In this document: positions 49,944 to 61,774 of the stretch, in pieces
Layout of the letters: every line of letters starts with the position of its first letter
Position numbering within the stretch: position 1 is the first letter of the stretch
Assembly (NCBI RefSeq): GCF_000150955.2
Contig: NC_011691.1
Coordinates: forward strand, 248,001 to 312,000
DNA: 64,000 nucleotides
Reading direction: 5' to 3'
From: Phaeodactylum tricornutum CCAP 1055/1
Lineage: Eukaryota > Bacillariophyta > Bacillariophyceae > Surirellales > Neidiaceae
Position numbers and translations under genes: made by a program
Notes under the pieces: model-generated
Seen by the model: the letters and a program-made list of their open reading frames with translations, nothing else
Database searches by the model: none
What the model was told of the DNA's origin: nothing

Positions 49944-51863
49944 ATGGCGGACGAAGACTTGTTTGCCAGTTTGGGCGGTTCGTTGATGCGTGATTTGCTG
50001 GCGGATTTGCAAGTCGACGAAGGCGGCGACGATGCGGGTTGGTTGAGTCTCGAGCAGTTGGAACAAGAACTCGCCAATTTGGATGACACTCCTTCTTTCT
50101 TACCGATGGTACCCGAAACGGGCCCCGTCACTACAACCGCCGCGGGTTTGGTCGTCACGCAACAACAGAAAACCCTCGCGACAACCGCGGCCTGGGGATC
50201 GTCATCGTTGCCTTCCACGCAATCCTCCTCACCCACGACGAATCCTGCGCAGGACGCGTGGAGCTTGTCTCTAGAAAAGTTCACGGCTTCCGCGTTGGAA
50301 GCCGACTTTTTACAGGCCGACTCGGCACGCAAACAACAGCGACAGAAGGAACAACCCCCATCGGCAGCGGGGCCGCCCCCCGGCTTGGATTTCAGTCAAG
50401 CCGAAGAGTACAACGTTACCGAAACCGCCAGTATTGTGCGTCCTCCGGGACTAGCATCGGACAACAACCAGCGCATGCTGCAGGAAGCTGCTACCCGTCT
50501 AACGGAAGCGTCGACCGCACGGCCACCGATTCCGGCGCGGGCCCCGCCCTCCACGCCGCACAACAGTATCAGTTTTGCCCGAATGGAACGGCCCGGACCC
50601 GTCACGCCGCAGAACTCCATTTCCATTACACCCACACCGCCGCCGTCCGCCATGCCGACGCCGATTGTGACCAAGAACTTGCAACGGTCGGAACAAGCGG
50701 GACCCGTGTCGCCCATGATGCCTCCGGGAACGTCTCATCAGCAAGTCCCGCTCATGGCAAGTCCAACGCCGCCTTTTGGACCTCCCGTGCAGGTCCCGAT
50801 TGCCGTTCCCTTGCCGCAGTCGGGTCCAGCCTGGCAAACTCCGCCGCCGCCGCCAACCCTGGTCCGTCCCGGGATGCATCCGACGGCGACCGCCCCCGTG
50901 CTGTACTGTAATCCGCACCCCCAGGCACCACCCATTCCCGCCGCTCAACTCTCGAGCAAGTACATGAGCGCGAGAGATATCTCGTACGTCGTACACGGTA
51001 TTTTACGCCCCGTTCTCGCCGCCGGTGTCGCGGAATCGGACTACGACATACAGTACCTCTTGCGCCGCGGAGGTGCCGGTACCAACGTCCAAACGCCTTC
51101 CAAAGCCGACCCCGTGGACGGCAAATCCCAAGACCGTCAGGAAAAAACCAGCGAATGGTCCAAGAAGCAGCACGTTCTGGGGCACGTGGCCAAGACCAAT
51201 GTAGCGCGTCCGCGTGCATTGATCGCGCAACCCGTCAAGACCGACGAGGAGGAAGCCGGTAAGGAAAATATGGAACACAAGGCTCGCGCGGCGCTGTGGA
51301 AGGCCCGTATTTATTGCGATCAGGCACACCTGGCCTTTATGCAAGTAGTGGAAATTTGGAAAGCCGCCACTCCCGGTGGTGTACCACCATCGTTGCAGCC
51401 GCATTTGATCAAGCTCATGAAGTGTCTCGGTATTACGCACAACGAAGCCTACGAAGCGGACCCCAAGTCCTTGCAGCTTTTGCTCAAACTGACCAAGGGA
51501 CGGGTGTTGCTCTCGCGAGTGCTGGAGCAAGCCTTGCTACCCAGCAAGGCCGTGTTTGCATTGTTGCCCGTCACTTTGACAATCTTGTACGAAAGCAAAC
51601 CGGACGAGACGGACGATCGTCTCTTTGCCGCGTTGGCACGGGTCGTACAAACCGTCCCCGCCCTGCCTTTGTCGGGCAGTATTCTGCCCAGTATTAAAGC
51701 GGCACAAACGCACAACCCCGCCGCCCTGTCGACGACCTGCCGAATCCAAGCCGTACACGCACTTTTGCAACGTGGTAATCAAGCCGCCAGTGAAGATCCG
51801 TCGCGGCAAGACGAATGGAAGCAAGCCGAAAATGATTTTATGGAAAGCATGTCGGGATTGTAG
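49944..51863 (+). CDS. Pat1-family mRNA decapping activator
   Basis: 639 residues, one exon. The N-terminus is acidic and Leu-rich (LFASLGGSLMRDLLADL), then a long Pro-rich disordered region with repeated PPG and TPHNSI or TPQNSI motifs. YMSARDISYVVHGILRPVL at about 338-356 matches the conserved entry (MxxxDIxxVVxxxLxP) of Pat1 (topoisomerase II-associated protein) proteins. The C-terminal half is alpha-helical and includes KGRVLLSRVLEQALLPSKAVFAL, the best conserved block of the Pat-C domain. Pat1 bridges deadenylated mRNA, Lsm1-7 and the Dcp2 decapping complex in P-bodies. The match is by motif order and helical pattern, not by a strict signature. Confidence 0.78.
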   Translation: MADEDLFASLGGSLMRDLLADLQVDEGGDDAGWLSLEQLEQELANLDDTPSFLPMVPETGPVTTTAAGLVVTQQQKTLATTAAWGSSSLPSTQSSSPTTNPAQDAWSLSLEKFTASALEADFLQADSARKQQRQKEQPPSAAGPPPGLDFSQAEEYNVTETASIVRPPGLASDNNQRMLQEAATRLTEASTARPPIPARAPPSTPHNSISFARMERPGPVTPQNSISITPTPPPSAMPTPIVTKNLQRSEQAGPVSPMMPPGTSHQQVPLMASPTPPFGPPVQVPIAVPLPQSGPAWQTPPPPPTLVRPGMHPTATAPVLYCNPHPQAPPIPAAQLSSKYMSARDISYVVHGILRPVLAAGVAESDYDIQYLLRRGGAGTNVQTPSKADPVDGKSQDRQEKTSEWSKKQHVLGHVAKTNVARPRALIAQPVKTDEEEAGKENMEHKARAALWKARIYCDQAHLAFMQVVEIWKAATPGGVPPSLQPHLIKLMKCLGITHNEAYEADPKSLQLLLKLTKGRVLLSRVLEQALLPSKAVFALLPVTLTILYESKPDETDDRLFAALARVVQTVPALPLSGSILPSIKAAQTHNPAALSTTCRIQAVHALLQRGNQAASEDPSRQDEWKQAENDFMESMSGL

Positions 51864-51951
51864 GGAAAGGGAACAATAGCCAAATAAATTTCAATTAAGG
51901 TATATTATCCTTTGTTCTGTGCTTTTCGTAAGTAAGATTTTTCGTATCGCT
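51864..51951. other. Short convergent spacer
   Basis: 88 bases between the Pat1 stop and the hydrolase stop, AT-rich, probably overlapping 3' UTRs. Confidence 0.5.
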
Positions 51952-52902
51952 TTACACTAGAGCAGGGATCATGGGGTCTCTTCTCAGCAAAACTTCATCC
52001 GAATCCACGGGCTGTTGATTGACAAAAAGATCAAAGTCCAGTTCGGTGGAGATGCCAAGAAAGTCACTTTGCAACACACGTCCTTTGGCAACGGCCTTCA
52101 CAAATGCTTGTGTAGCTTGGCCTACCGTATTCCGCACGGGACGTGTGTTTGTTTCTCTGGATAGCATGCCGCAGCCAGGACAACCCGAATCAGTGAACGC
52201 ACAGTGCGTCACGGAAGAAGTAAAGGGCCAGAAGTCGCCGCCATTTCTAATTCGGAAAAAGACACGAGAGTTTACGTTGCTTACTTCGTAGGCGAGCTTT
52301 CCCGCCTGTGCAGCAGTCACGGCACAGGTGGTTGTCTGGAAACCCCAGTTCATGGTCGCAGGCAAGTTCTGGTAAGCCTCCAAATTCGTTTGAGGAACAG
52401 CGAATGGATCCAACCCCAAGTATCCTGCTGGTTTGAAGTTCTGAATCAAGGCCAGGCCTTGGATGGCTGACTGGCCACTCGCAGAATGTCCGCCCACGAT
52501 ATAGCCGTTTTTCGGTGGCTTCCGACACACTGTGATCCAGGTACTCAGCTGCTGGGCAATCAGATCAGCTAGACCGGCGTACTGTTCCGGTTTGCTTTGT
52601 TTGACCAAGTTGTTAGGAGCATGATCGGTCATAATGAAAACAGTGGAGGTCTCACGAACGGCTTCTGCTCCAAGCTTGTCGTAATCTGAAACGCGCATTG
52701 CCGTTCCGACGCCCAGCAGAATCACCGTCTCACAGGCATTGTCGATGATGTCCGTGTCAAAGTGGAATCGGATTTGACCTGTTCCCTTCGGATATGTCAA
52801 GCCTGTCAGAGTTGTCGAGTTTATGCTAGCGATTGCAAAAGCCGGGAGCAATGCAGCTTGACAGGCAGCTAGAAAGAGCCGGACATACAAGCTTCGCTTC
52901 AT
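51952..52902 (-). CDS. Secreted alpha/beta-hydrolase-like protein
   Basis: The ATG at 52902 gives 316 residues with a signal peptide (LFLAACQAALLPAFAIASI). The nucleophile elbow GGHSASGQSA fits G-x-S-x-G, with the oxyanion-type stretch before it. Nearby VFIMTDHAPNNLV and AGYLGLDPFAVPQ suggest the other strands of the fold, and a late FTSSVTHCAF has a candidate catalytic His. The chlorophyllase/PAF-acetylhydrolase-like group is possible but not proven. The substrate is unknown. Several Cys near the C-terminus (CAFTDSGCPGCGM) suggest disulfides, in line with secretion. Confidence 0.72.
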   Translation of the reverse strand: MKRSLYVRLFLAACQAALLPAFAIASINSTTLTGLTYPKGTGQIRFHFDTDIIDNACETVILLGVGTAMRVSDYDKLGAEAVRETSTVFIMTDHAPNNLVKQSKPEQYAGLADLIAQQLSTWITVCRKPPKNGYIVGGHSASGQSAIQGLALIQNFKPAGYLGLDPFAVPQTNLEAYQNLPATMNWGFQTTTCAVTAAQAGKLAYEVSNVNSRVFFRIRNGGDFWPFTSSVTHCAFTDSGCPGCGMLSRETNTRPVRNTVGQATQAFVKAVAKGRVLQSDFLGISTELDFDLFVNQQPVDSDEVLLRRDPMIPALV

Positions 52903-54263
52903 TTCCTGATCAATTCTACCGGACAAACCAGAGAAGTCTAATGGTAAGATCAGATTGCCTGAGAATGACCTTTTGCAACGTCGATTGGACCGACAGTGAA
53001 GGTGCAAAAAACAAACGCTCGATCCGGCAAACCTGCTGATTAACTTCCTTGATGAGCGCAATAGGGGAGAACCAGTGAGGCTATCGACTACCAAGTTTTA
53101 TAAGCGATCAAGCACGATGACAAGGCAGATCGTAGAGCCAAACGGATCGACTCATGTTGATGTGCGGCTGCGTGAGCTACGAATTCGGGAACGGAATGAA
53201 GCCAATGTATTTATAGGAAGTGTCAACTTTATTCGCATTTATATATATTCATACTGTTAACTGTAAACTGGCCTGATTGTGTAACCACTTCAATTTATTT
53301 TACAGGAAATGGTATCTGCGGCGAACGTTCGAGCGACTATTTTAGTATATTTTGACTCCCTACATTTCAAGGTTCGTGTGAAACGTCAACATCATCAAAG
53401 CTTGGGATACAAACGAGAAAATCCATATGCAACGAGCACCTACATATATTAAGGACTTTCTACGATACGCCTTTTGGATCACATTCACTATCTCAATCAA
53501 CATTAATCAATACTTGCCATCATGGGCACATCCCCCTTTTCCCGGTATATCGCGTTTGCGTTGGGATAGAGATTCTTGCAAGGCCATACCGAGGTTACAA
53601 GGCACCAAGTACTTGTCTGGGTCAATCCTCATTTAATCTACAGTGGCCAAACCGAGCTATTCACGTTCCGTGTAGAGGTTAGCTGATTTCATATGCGGCG
53701 CAGCGACGGGACTGTGACTTTTTCATTGCCAATGTTAGGGTCGCAATGGCTTCTTTACAGTTAATTACACCGTGAGGAAAAAGCACGTGGAGAACGAATG
53801 GAGATGAAATTGATCACTTTACATCAAAGATGTTGTTCGCGCAAACGCCAATTTCCATTCAGGAATTGCACCAGTTCTCACTTTAAGACGGGCTTTGATA
53901 CACTGCTAGTTAACTACAGTCTTTACAGTTATGCCTGGGAGAAAGTACGGGATGAAAATTTGAACATAGCAATGCGTACACGAGGGCTCTAACAAAGAGA
54001 GGCGGGCAAGATATTCACGGTGGCCCGACAGACGGCATCCGTCCAAACCTTCATATACTAAGGTTAGCGCCACTATTCCAAAACATCGCCCACACCACGA
54101 ATTTTTTGACAGTCAAATTTGCGTTCTGTTGACTCCGACGACGAAGATTGGGACCTGATCCGGACCAAACGAATCAAGACTACCGAGGAAGCATTCTTAC
54201 GTCCAGCCAGTCCAAGAGAGCAGTAAAAGCGCCGCTTTGCAGTTTGAACGCAAAACAGATATA
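52903..54263. other. Divergent upstream region
   Basis: About 1.36 kb between the hydrolase start and the pyruvate kinase start. Only short frames. A minus frame 54073-54465 overlaps pyruvate kinase exon 1 and is a shadow. Confidence 0.5.
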
Positions 54264-56120
54264 ATGTTCCGTCGAGCCGTTCTTTCCCTATCGACCCGGG
54301 CGATTCGCACACCGGTACCTTGTTCGGTCGCACGCGGGGGTGCGTCGCAAGTCCGGTCCTTGGCGCAGACGACCTTTTACTTGCCCGATCCGGCTGATCG
54401 TTCGCAAGATGTCCACAATCGGGGTAATCTGCAGCTTTCCAAGATTGTCGCGACCATTGGACCAACGTCGGAACAAGAGGAACCGCTCCGGCTCGTCACG
54501 GACGCCGGGATGCGCATCATGCGACTGAACTTTTCCCACGCCACGAAAGAAGAAGTCGAACTCCGCATTACCAATCTCGCACTGGCACAGGTACGTTTCC
54601 GAGATAAAATCAGTATCAGTCACTTACTGGATTGCACCGGTAAACGTAGGTACCGGATGTAACCGTGGCTCACCCACCTTGAGTGTTGTCGTTGAAACAG
54701 AAAGCCCTCCAGCCGCCGGGTACATTGGAAATGCAAGATGTACGGGCCCTCTTGCTCGACACCAAGGGACCGGAGATTCGATCCGGGAAGTTGGCACACG
54801 ATGAGTCCGGGCATGCAACTGTCACGCTTCAACAAGGTCAGAGGATTGAACTATTCAACGACGCTTCGCGCCAGCAACAATCCGGTAGTACCGAGCAAGC
54901 GTTATACATTGATTATCCAGGATTGCACCGCTGCTTGCATCCCTCAATGAAGGTTCTCTTGGACGACGGTGCGATTACGTTAACTGTCCAGAGCGTCAAC
55001 GTGGAAGCCGCGACCGTTTCTTGTGTGGTGGACAATGCGGGCGAATTGCGCTCACGGGCTGGGGTCAATCTCCCACTTGCCGACACCTCAGATTTGCCGG
55101 CTATGAGCGACAAGGACAAACAGGATATCAAGTATGGCATGACCATGGACATTGATTACGTAGCCGCTTCGTTCGTGCAAACTGCGGAAGGGGTCAACGA
55201 AATTCGGGGCTACATTCAGCAATGTGCCCAAGAGTTGGGTTGGGACGATTCGCATCCCTTGCCGCTTATTATCAGCAAAATTGAAACGGCGGGAGCTTTG
55301 CAGCATTTTGACGCTATTTTGGCCGCGTCAGACGGAATCATGGTTGCCCGCGGGGACCTTGGAGTCGAAATCCCTTTGACCCAGGTGACCAATGCTCAGA
55401 AGGAAATGGTAGCAGCCTGCAATGCAGTGGGCAAACCGGTATGTTTGTTAGACATCAAATCTTTATGGTTTGCGAGTGGTCGAGGTAAGCTAACACTGTA
55501 TTGCTGTGCGTTAGGTCATCGTGGCCACACAAATGTTGGAAAGTATGGCCAAGAGCCCGCGTCCAACTCGGGCCGAGGTTAGTGATGTCACGAACGCCAT
55601 CTACGATGGGGCTGACTGTGTGATGCTTTCGGGAGAAACCGCGAAAGGAAAGTTCCCAACCGAGGCGGTTAGAACCATGAACGAAATCATTCTGGCTGCG
55701 GAGCGTTACACTACGTCGGGTGCGCTGGGTCATTCGTATCATAGACCGGCGTTTGTGGGACCCAAAACCGCCGATTCCGCGGTTGCTAAGGCGGCCGTAA
55801 CCGCTTCCGTGGAACGAGACTGTGCGGCCATTTTGGTACTGACCCAGCACGGTTCGCTTCCTCCACTCGTCTCGGCATACCGTCCACGAGTGCCCATTTT
55901 TGCCTTCTGTCCCACGCCCAAGTTAGCCCGACAGTTGCAAGTGTATCGTGGCATTCATCCTATCGTCGACTCGACTCTTACTGATGGCAATGATTGCAAG
56001 CGTCCAGAACAGGCGGTCCAGGAAGCCAAGGATATGGGGTTGCTACAGTCCGGCGATGAAGTAGTCGTGGTATCAATGGATGGAACCACCGCGACCATGA
56101 AAATTGCAATTGTGTCTTAA
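54264..56120 (+). CDS. PYK: Pyruvate kinase, probably mitochondrial, 3 exons
   Basis: Exons are 54264-54590, 54701-55438 and 55515-56120. Introns are 110 bases (GTACGT to AACAG) and 76 bases (GTATGT to GTTAG). The product is 556 residues. The enzyme makes ATP and pyruvate from phosphoenolpyruvate and ADP. Motifs in order: [21 protein letters not shown] (substrate Arg), [35 protein letters not shown] (catalytic Lys and metal Glu), [16 protein letters not shown] and [11 protein letters not shown], then the C-terminal domain. Both introns fall between conserved blocks. The Arg-rich, acid-poor start ([19 protein letters not shown]) looks like a mitochondrial presequence, consistent with the mitochondrial lower glycolysis known in diatoms, though cytosolic location is possible. 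Confidence 0.94.
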
Positions 56121-56663
56121 ATCGATTGCGAGTGCGCAGGAAGAGTAGAATGCTTATAGGATGCTTTGCAATAAAGATGTAGTAAAATGGCAATGGATAA
56201 AAGTGACACGACCATTAGCGTTGTGATTGTGCCCATCGTTGTGCCCAAAATTGATTAGATGTGCACAAGCACAGTAGATGCGTATAGGGTGTAAATGGTG
56301 TGTCTGTGTTTGATGCTGTTGCATGGTTTAAAGTAAATGCATTTCTTGACTTGGCTTGCTTTGACACTACTAAAGGGCGAATCGTTTTGCCCATCTAAAG
56401 AAATAACAGCTTTATCAACTATGGATTCAAGACGCGTACTCGACCGCCGAAACAGCGAGGGTAGACCAGCAAGAGGCTATGTTTCTGTTTCATTGACTGC
56501 GACAGGCAACATCGAATGCTTTCGGATTTGTGCGCATTTGCGATATCTAATCAAAGCAAAGCATGCGATTTCGAATGTGACGTCATATCTTGCAACTGGC
56601 AGCGACCAATACGTGAGGATATCGCAAAATACGTTGAGCTTGAGAATCGCGAACAAGGTCTCA
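56121..56663. other. Intergenic; TGACGTCA at 56578-56585
   Basis: Downstream of pyruvate kinase and of the small acidic minus gene. The palindrome here is not near a recognised start. Confidence 0.4.
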
Positions 56664-57469
<806 letters not shown>

Positions 57470-57470
<1 letters not shown>

Positions 57471-59615
57471 ATATGAAACAGGCATTGGCGATTCAGCTGC
57501 ATCATACAAACTCAATCACGATTCTCAAACTAGTCATAAATCTTATTAGTTCATCGATTTCCATCATTTGCGTTCTTGCGTTTGTAGAGCTCATCAATAG
57601 AACTAATAAGAACGTCAATTTTCCAATTTCCCCACAATATCACCTATCGCACACGACAATATCTTGTCCTCTCCTCTGTTGTCTGCCAAACAAGTTCCAG
57701 TCTAACCTGCAAGGCCAACAAAACCACATCCGAATGATCCAATTGCTTTCTTCATCATGACCACCAAGTCTACTCCCAAAGACCTCATTGACTTGTTTCC
57801 TCACAGCAAACTCACACCGGTTGCTACCGCGACAACCAAACCCAATTACTTGTTGCTCCATCAGCTTCAGCATGAAATCAACAACAATGCGGAGACCCTT
57901 TCCTCCACTCTTGGAGACGGCCAACACGGTCACCTTTTTCTCGTAATTTCCGAAACCGAGTACCTTGAAATGACCAACGGCGTTCCATGCATTCCTCCTG
58001 TGCAACCGCCTTTCGATCCAGTTCACGCTGCCAACACCACAGCTCCTCAAATTGTCGAAGCTAACCATCAGAACAACAAACGTCAAAAGCTTTTTGACCT
58101 TTGCCACAATGCCATTAAAGCGTTTCGCAACCAACTCCTTGAAGCCATTCCCATTGAATACATCAAATCTCTCGGTCATCCTACACAAGGCTTTAACAAA
58201 GTCTCTCCCCTCAAAATCCTCTCTCATCTCTGGGAAACTTTCGGTAAAATTCAGGCTTTGGATCTCATCGCTAACAACAAACGCATGAAAGCCGCCTGGC
58301 ATCCACCAACGCCTATCCAGCAACTTTTCCAGCAGCTTGAAAAGGTAATCAGTTTATCATTGCGTCTGGCCAAGTCATGGACAAATGCATCATCACTCGC
58401 ATTGGCTACCAGATCATCGAAAAAACCGGGCTCTTTGATCTTGCTTCTCGCGACTGGCATTATAAAGATGAAGCCAATAAAACTTTGGCAAATTTCAAAA
58501 AACATTTCCAGAAGGCCAACAAAGATCTTGCCCTCACCGCCACCAGCAGCTCTGCTGGTTATCACACCACAAACCAGAGTACTGTCACCAAGGGCAAATT
58601 GTATTGCTGGACACACAGCATTGTTCACAACACAAAGCACACTAGTGCAACATATGAAAAACAGGCCACGGGGCACAAAACCGGAGCTACCTTGCACAAC
58701 AAAAAAGGCGGGTCGACCAAGACCTATCAATACACGCCTCTGGTGCCCAAATAGGAAAGAGGGACGGCCAAACTGTTGAGTGTGCCGCTGAATACTTATC
58801 ATAACAAAAATAAGTCTTCAGTTGCACCAAACACTCCTCCGTTAGCTTCCTCCCCGCCATTTTTTCCTCCCGACGCCACTGCAGACACTGGCTGTACCGG
58901 GCATTTTTTGAGCACCAACATTGCTCACATACACTGCCAACCAACAGTCCCCGGCATCAACGTGGTCCTCCCTGATGGTTGCAGAATCACTTCAAGTCAC
59001 ATCACTGAACTCAACATTCCCTTGCTTCCTCCGGCAGCTTGTACCGCCCATATCTTTCCTGGTCTCTCAAATGGATCCCTCATTTCCATTGGCCAACTTT
59101 TTGACCACAGATGTACTGCCACATTCACATCTGACGCTGTCAGCATTGAGCTCAATAACACTGTCGTTCTCCGCGGCGGCCGTTCTCCTTGCACCCGATT
59201 GTGGACCCTAGACTCCCCTGTAACGCCAAATCTGCCCGCCACTGAATTGCATGCGCCTTTGAACGACAAAAATTTTGCGAATCACCTCGGAGACCACTCA
59301 GGGGCCCTTTCCGACCGCATTGCCTTCGTTCATGCGTCCTTATTCTTGCCACAACTTTCGACGTGGTGCAATGCCATTGACGAAGGCCGTCTCACAACCT
59401 TTCCGGACATCACCTCTGCACAGGTAAAACGGCACCCCCCACAGTCAGTCCCTATGGTCAAGGGACACCTTGACCAGCAACGGTCCAACCTGCGCTCAAC
59501 CAAGCCCAAGGTCACCCTAGCTGCCTCTGTTGATCCTGATGAGATCAATTTCGACACCAATCCCATTGTACAAGACCCTCCAGCCGCCCGGACGCAGTTT
59601 TTGTCAGTCCTAAGC
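57470..59615 (+). mobile_element. Ty1/copia LTR retrotransposon fossil (CoDi-like), truncated
   Basis: A broken copy of a copia-group element on the plus strand. Recognisable parts in order are a gag-like region (about 57757-58750), an aspartic protease with the ADTGCTGHF core (about 58860-59215), and a pre-integrase segment that includes a CoDi-like FVHASLFLPQLSTW block and a PPQSVPMVKGHLDQ block (to about 59500). Integrase, reverse transcriptase and RNase H are not found to the right, and no clear LTR pair frames the piece. It is therefore a truncated, inactive relic with at least a few breaks. The limits are approximate. The remaining protein stretches are well kept, which suggests it is not very old. 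Confidence 0.85.
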
Positions 59616-59632
59616 AATCGGCAGAGACTGTC

Positions 59633-60082
59633 GTGGAGCACAAGGAACAAACGAAATTACCGGCACCCAAGAAGTTGGTCTGTCCTGCCTGTCACAATTC
59701 TGTGTGTACCCAGAGTGATCTCCGGAAGGCCACCTACCTCTTCTTTGAAGATGGCAGCGGCGGCAAACATGCCCTCATGCTTGACATTGAAGCAGGCTGG
59801 TTGACTGTGAAATATATTTTTGAGCAACTGGCAGCGGAGGTAGTCTTCAATGTTTTGGGCATTCTGCCAAAGCTCAAGCTGTCTCCTTGGAATAAGACAG
59901 GGCCTTGTGTGCGCGAGTTCTGCAACCAGAAAGCTGTTTGTAGGACCTTAGAGCGTCAAAAAGCGGACCCGGCGGTCTCGTTGATTTGCGGTCAAGACAT
60001 ATACAATGAGGTCTTGGAGGCGGCAGTCAAATTCAACGATAGATCGAGGAATACAGCCGCCAATACAGCCGCCAATGCCTAG
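59633..60082 (+). other. Open frame of unknown origin next to the copia fossil
   Basis: A 149-residue open stretch that includes LVCPACHNSVC (two CxxC-like pairs), ending in the duplicated ANTAANTAANA tail. It overlaps the end of the retroelement fragment in another phase. It matches neither integrase nor any family I recognise. It could be a host gene remnant or chance. Confidence 0.3.
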
Positions 60083-61024
60083 GAAACTGATCTGCCCTGA
60101 TTATTCCACTTTGTAGTCTAAACGCGGAATAAAAGAATAGCTCAAATATTACCAACAATCTCCAAAATCTACTGGAATAGAGCACGCACAGCCATACCAT
60201 GGAGTCCTTTCATCTCACCAATCCGAGTAAATATTACAGGAAGTTCGCTAACTGTAAGCTGCGATCAATGAGAAAAAAAGAAGCTAGCCAAAAACGAAAG
60301 TTTGCTAATTTCATGTAGCATAGCGATAAAGATTGGGACCGAGTTGTATCTCAACTAACAGTGATCAGATCACTTTTTGTCACATCTGATGTGTTGTTCA
60401 TTACCCGAAAGTTTCAATGGGCAGATTGCCCTTTCAAGCATATTCTTGAGTGATGCGCTCCGTACGGTGAACCGTCAGCAGGAGGAAGCCAAGACTTTGT
60501 TCAAAAGCACACGTCAAGCCACCAAGAGGTTTGCAAGCGATTGTGCCTTGCAGGTTGTTTCCTCTTGTTTGCTCCAATAGTGGAAAAGCAGTACATTTCT
60601 TTTATCATGCATCCCACTGTTGATATCAAAGACTATCGGTAAGCTTATGCCACAATGGAATCTTAAGTCAGTAGGCTCACACCCCGGAGCATGGGAATAT
60701 TCTCTTAACAACATGAACATTGGGTATGTAGCCCGTTGTCTTACGCGCATTCTTCAAAGAGATAGGGAGAGTGATCATCCTGACGCACATGCAACTTTTC
60801 AAAGCATTGAAGCGGCCATGAAACCCCTTGGTATTGAAATCAGTCCCATATAGCGACAGAGAAAGTATGTGTCTATCGGCCATGAATCATTGAACAAAAA
60901 TGTGTGAGATTTACCGGCAATACCTACGGAGCAAGCGATGGCAAAGCTTCACGTTAGGGTGAAACTCACAACAAAGTCTCAAAACACCGACACGTTCCGT
61001 TATTGATTGATCCGCTCCGACACG
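60083..61024. other. Gap with two short frames
   Basis: Plus frames 60377-60580 and 60620-60853 lie in the same phase, separated by a stop. The second (MISKTIGKLMPQWNL onward, 77 residues) has natural-looking composition but no known relative. The bases between 60083 and 60376 are not coding. Confidence 0.35.
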
Positions 61025-61774
61025 CTACTTCCACGGTAGTCGAACCGGATTGTATATGCCGGCGTCGTCAGAGCCGTCAAATTCGTCGCGATTGTCCACG
61101 TTTTCACGTTCCACCCGCAACCGCGCCTCGGCAAGCGTGTCGGGCGGCATAAAAAACAAAAAAGTAGAGATTTCGTGGCGGGTGCTTCTCATGGCCTCTA
61201 TCAGAAGGTCCCGTTGGTCAGCGGTCACGGGTCCTCGGGTCAAATCGTTCTGGACGAAATCAATGGCGCTTTGCAAAGCCTCGGCCGCTGCGTACCCTGC
61301 AACCGTGGCCGTCACGACTTCCTCGGATGGTTCTACAAATTGAGATGCGTAGTTGATCTGATCCAGTATCCGGTACGACTTCTCCACGAGCCGTAGCGAC
61401 AGTTTCATCTTAGATTTCAGATCCTCCTGGAGTTTCCCGTTGGAGGCCAAGCGTTCTTGCTGGACGGTGGCTTCCTGGACTCGACTCAGCAAGTACAGCG
61501 ATTCGCGCAGCTTATCCGGGTCGGGAACGTATGCCAACGATGCGTGTGGAGAGACGAGAAACGTCGTTCCCCCAAAACATGTTCCCAGCACAAGAGCCCG
61601 TCGACGAGTCACTGTTGTGGAAATGTTTTCGTGTGGCAAAGCTACCGCTGGGAGTGCTCGCTCCGGGATTGTGTAGCGGGGGGAGGACTCGGTTGTCAAC
61701 GCAACACGGTCGAAACTCCATGCTCCCTTAGCCCAAGGAACAAATAAGAGTACGCTGACGACTCTGCACCACAT
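61025..61774 (-). CDS. Thylakoid-lumen protein (Tat-type signal), unknown function
   Basis: 249 residues, one exon. There are three targeting parts in a row: an ER signal peptide (1-17, VVSVLLFVPWAKG), a Ser/Thr-rich transit-like stretch (18-55), and a twin-arginine signal RRRALVLGTCFGGTTFLV ending HASLA before YVPDP at about 81. This is the tripartite pattern of lumen proteins in plastids of red-algal origin. The mature part (82-249) is helical: KLRESLYLLSRVQEATVQQERL, then LVEKSYRILDQINYASQFV, resembling the four-helix PsbQ-like fold in pattern only. A role near photosystem II or the lumen is inferred; the family is not certain. Confidence 0.75.
   Translation of the reverse strand: MWCRVVSVLLFVPWAKGAWSFDRVALTTESSPRYTIPERALPAVALPHENISTTVTRRRALVLGTCFGGTTFLVSPHASLAYVPDPDKLRESLYLLSRVQEATVQQERLASNGKLQEDLKSKMKLSLRLVEKSYRILDQINYASQFVEPSEEVVTATVAGYAAAEALQSAIDFVQNDLTRGPVTADQRDLLIEAMRSTRHEISTFLFFMPPDTLAEARLRVERENVDNRDEFDGSDDAGIYNPVRLPWK

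Noticed and set aside
56578-56585. TGACGTCA as a regulatory site
   Set aside because: It is not upstream of a recognised start; an 8-base palindrome is expected about once per window by chance.
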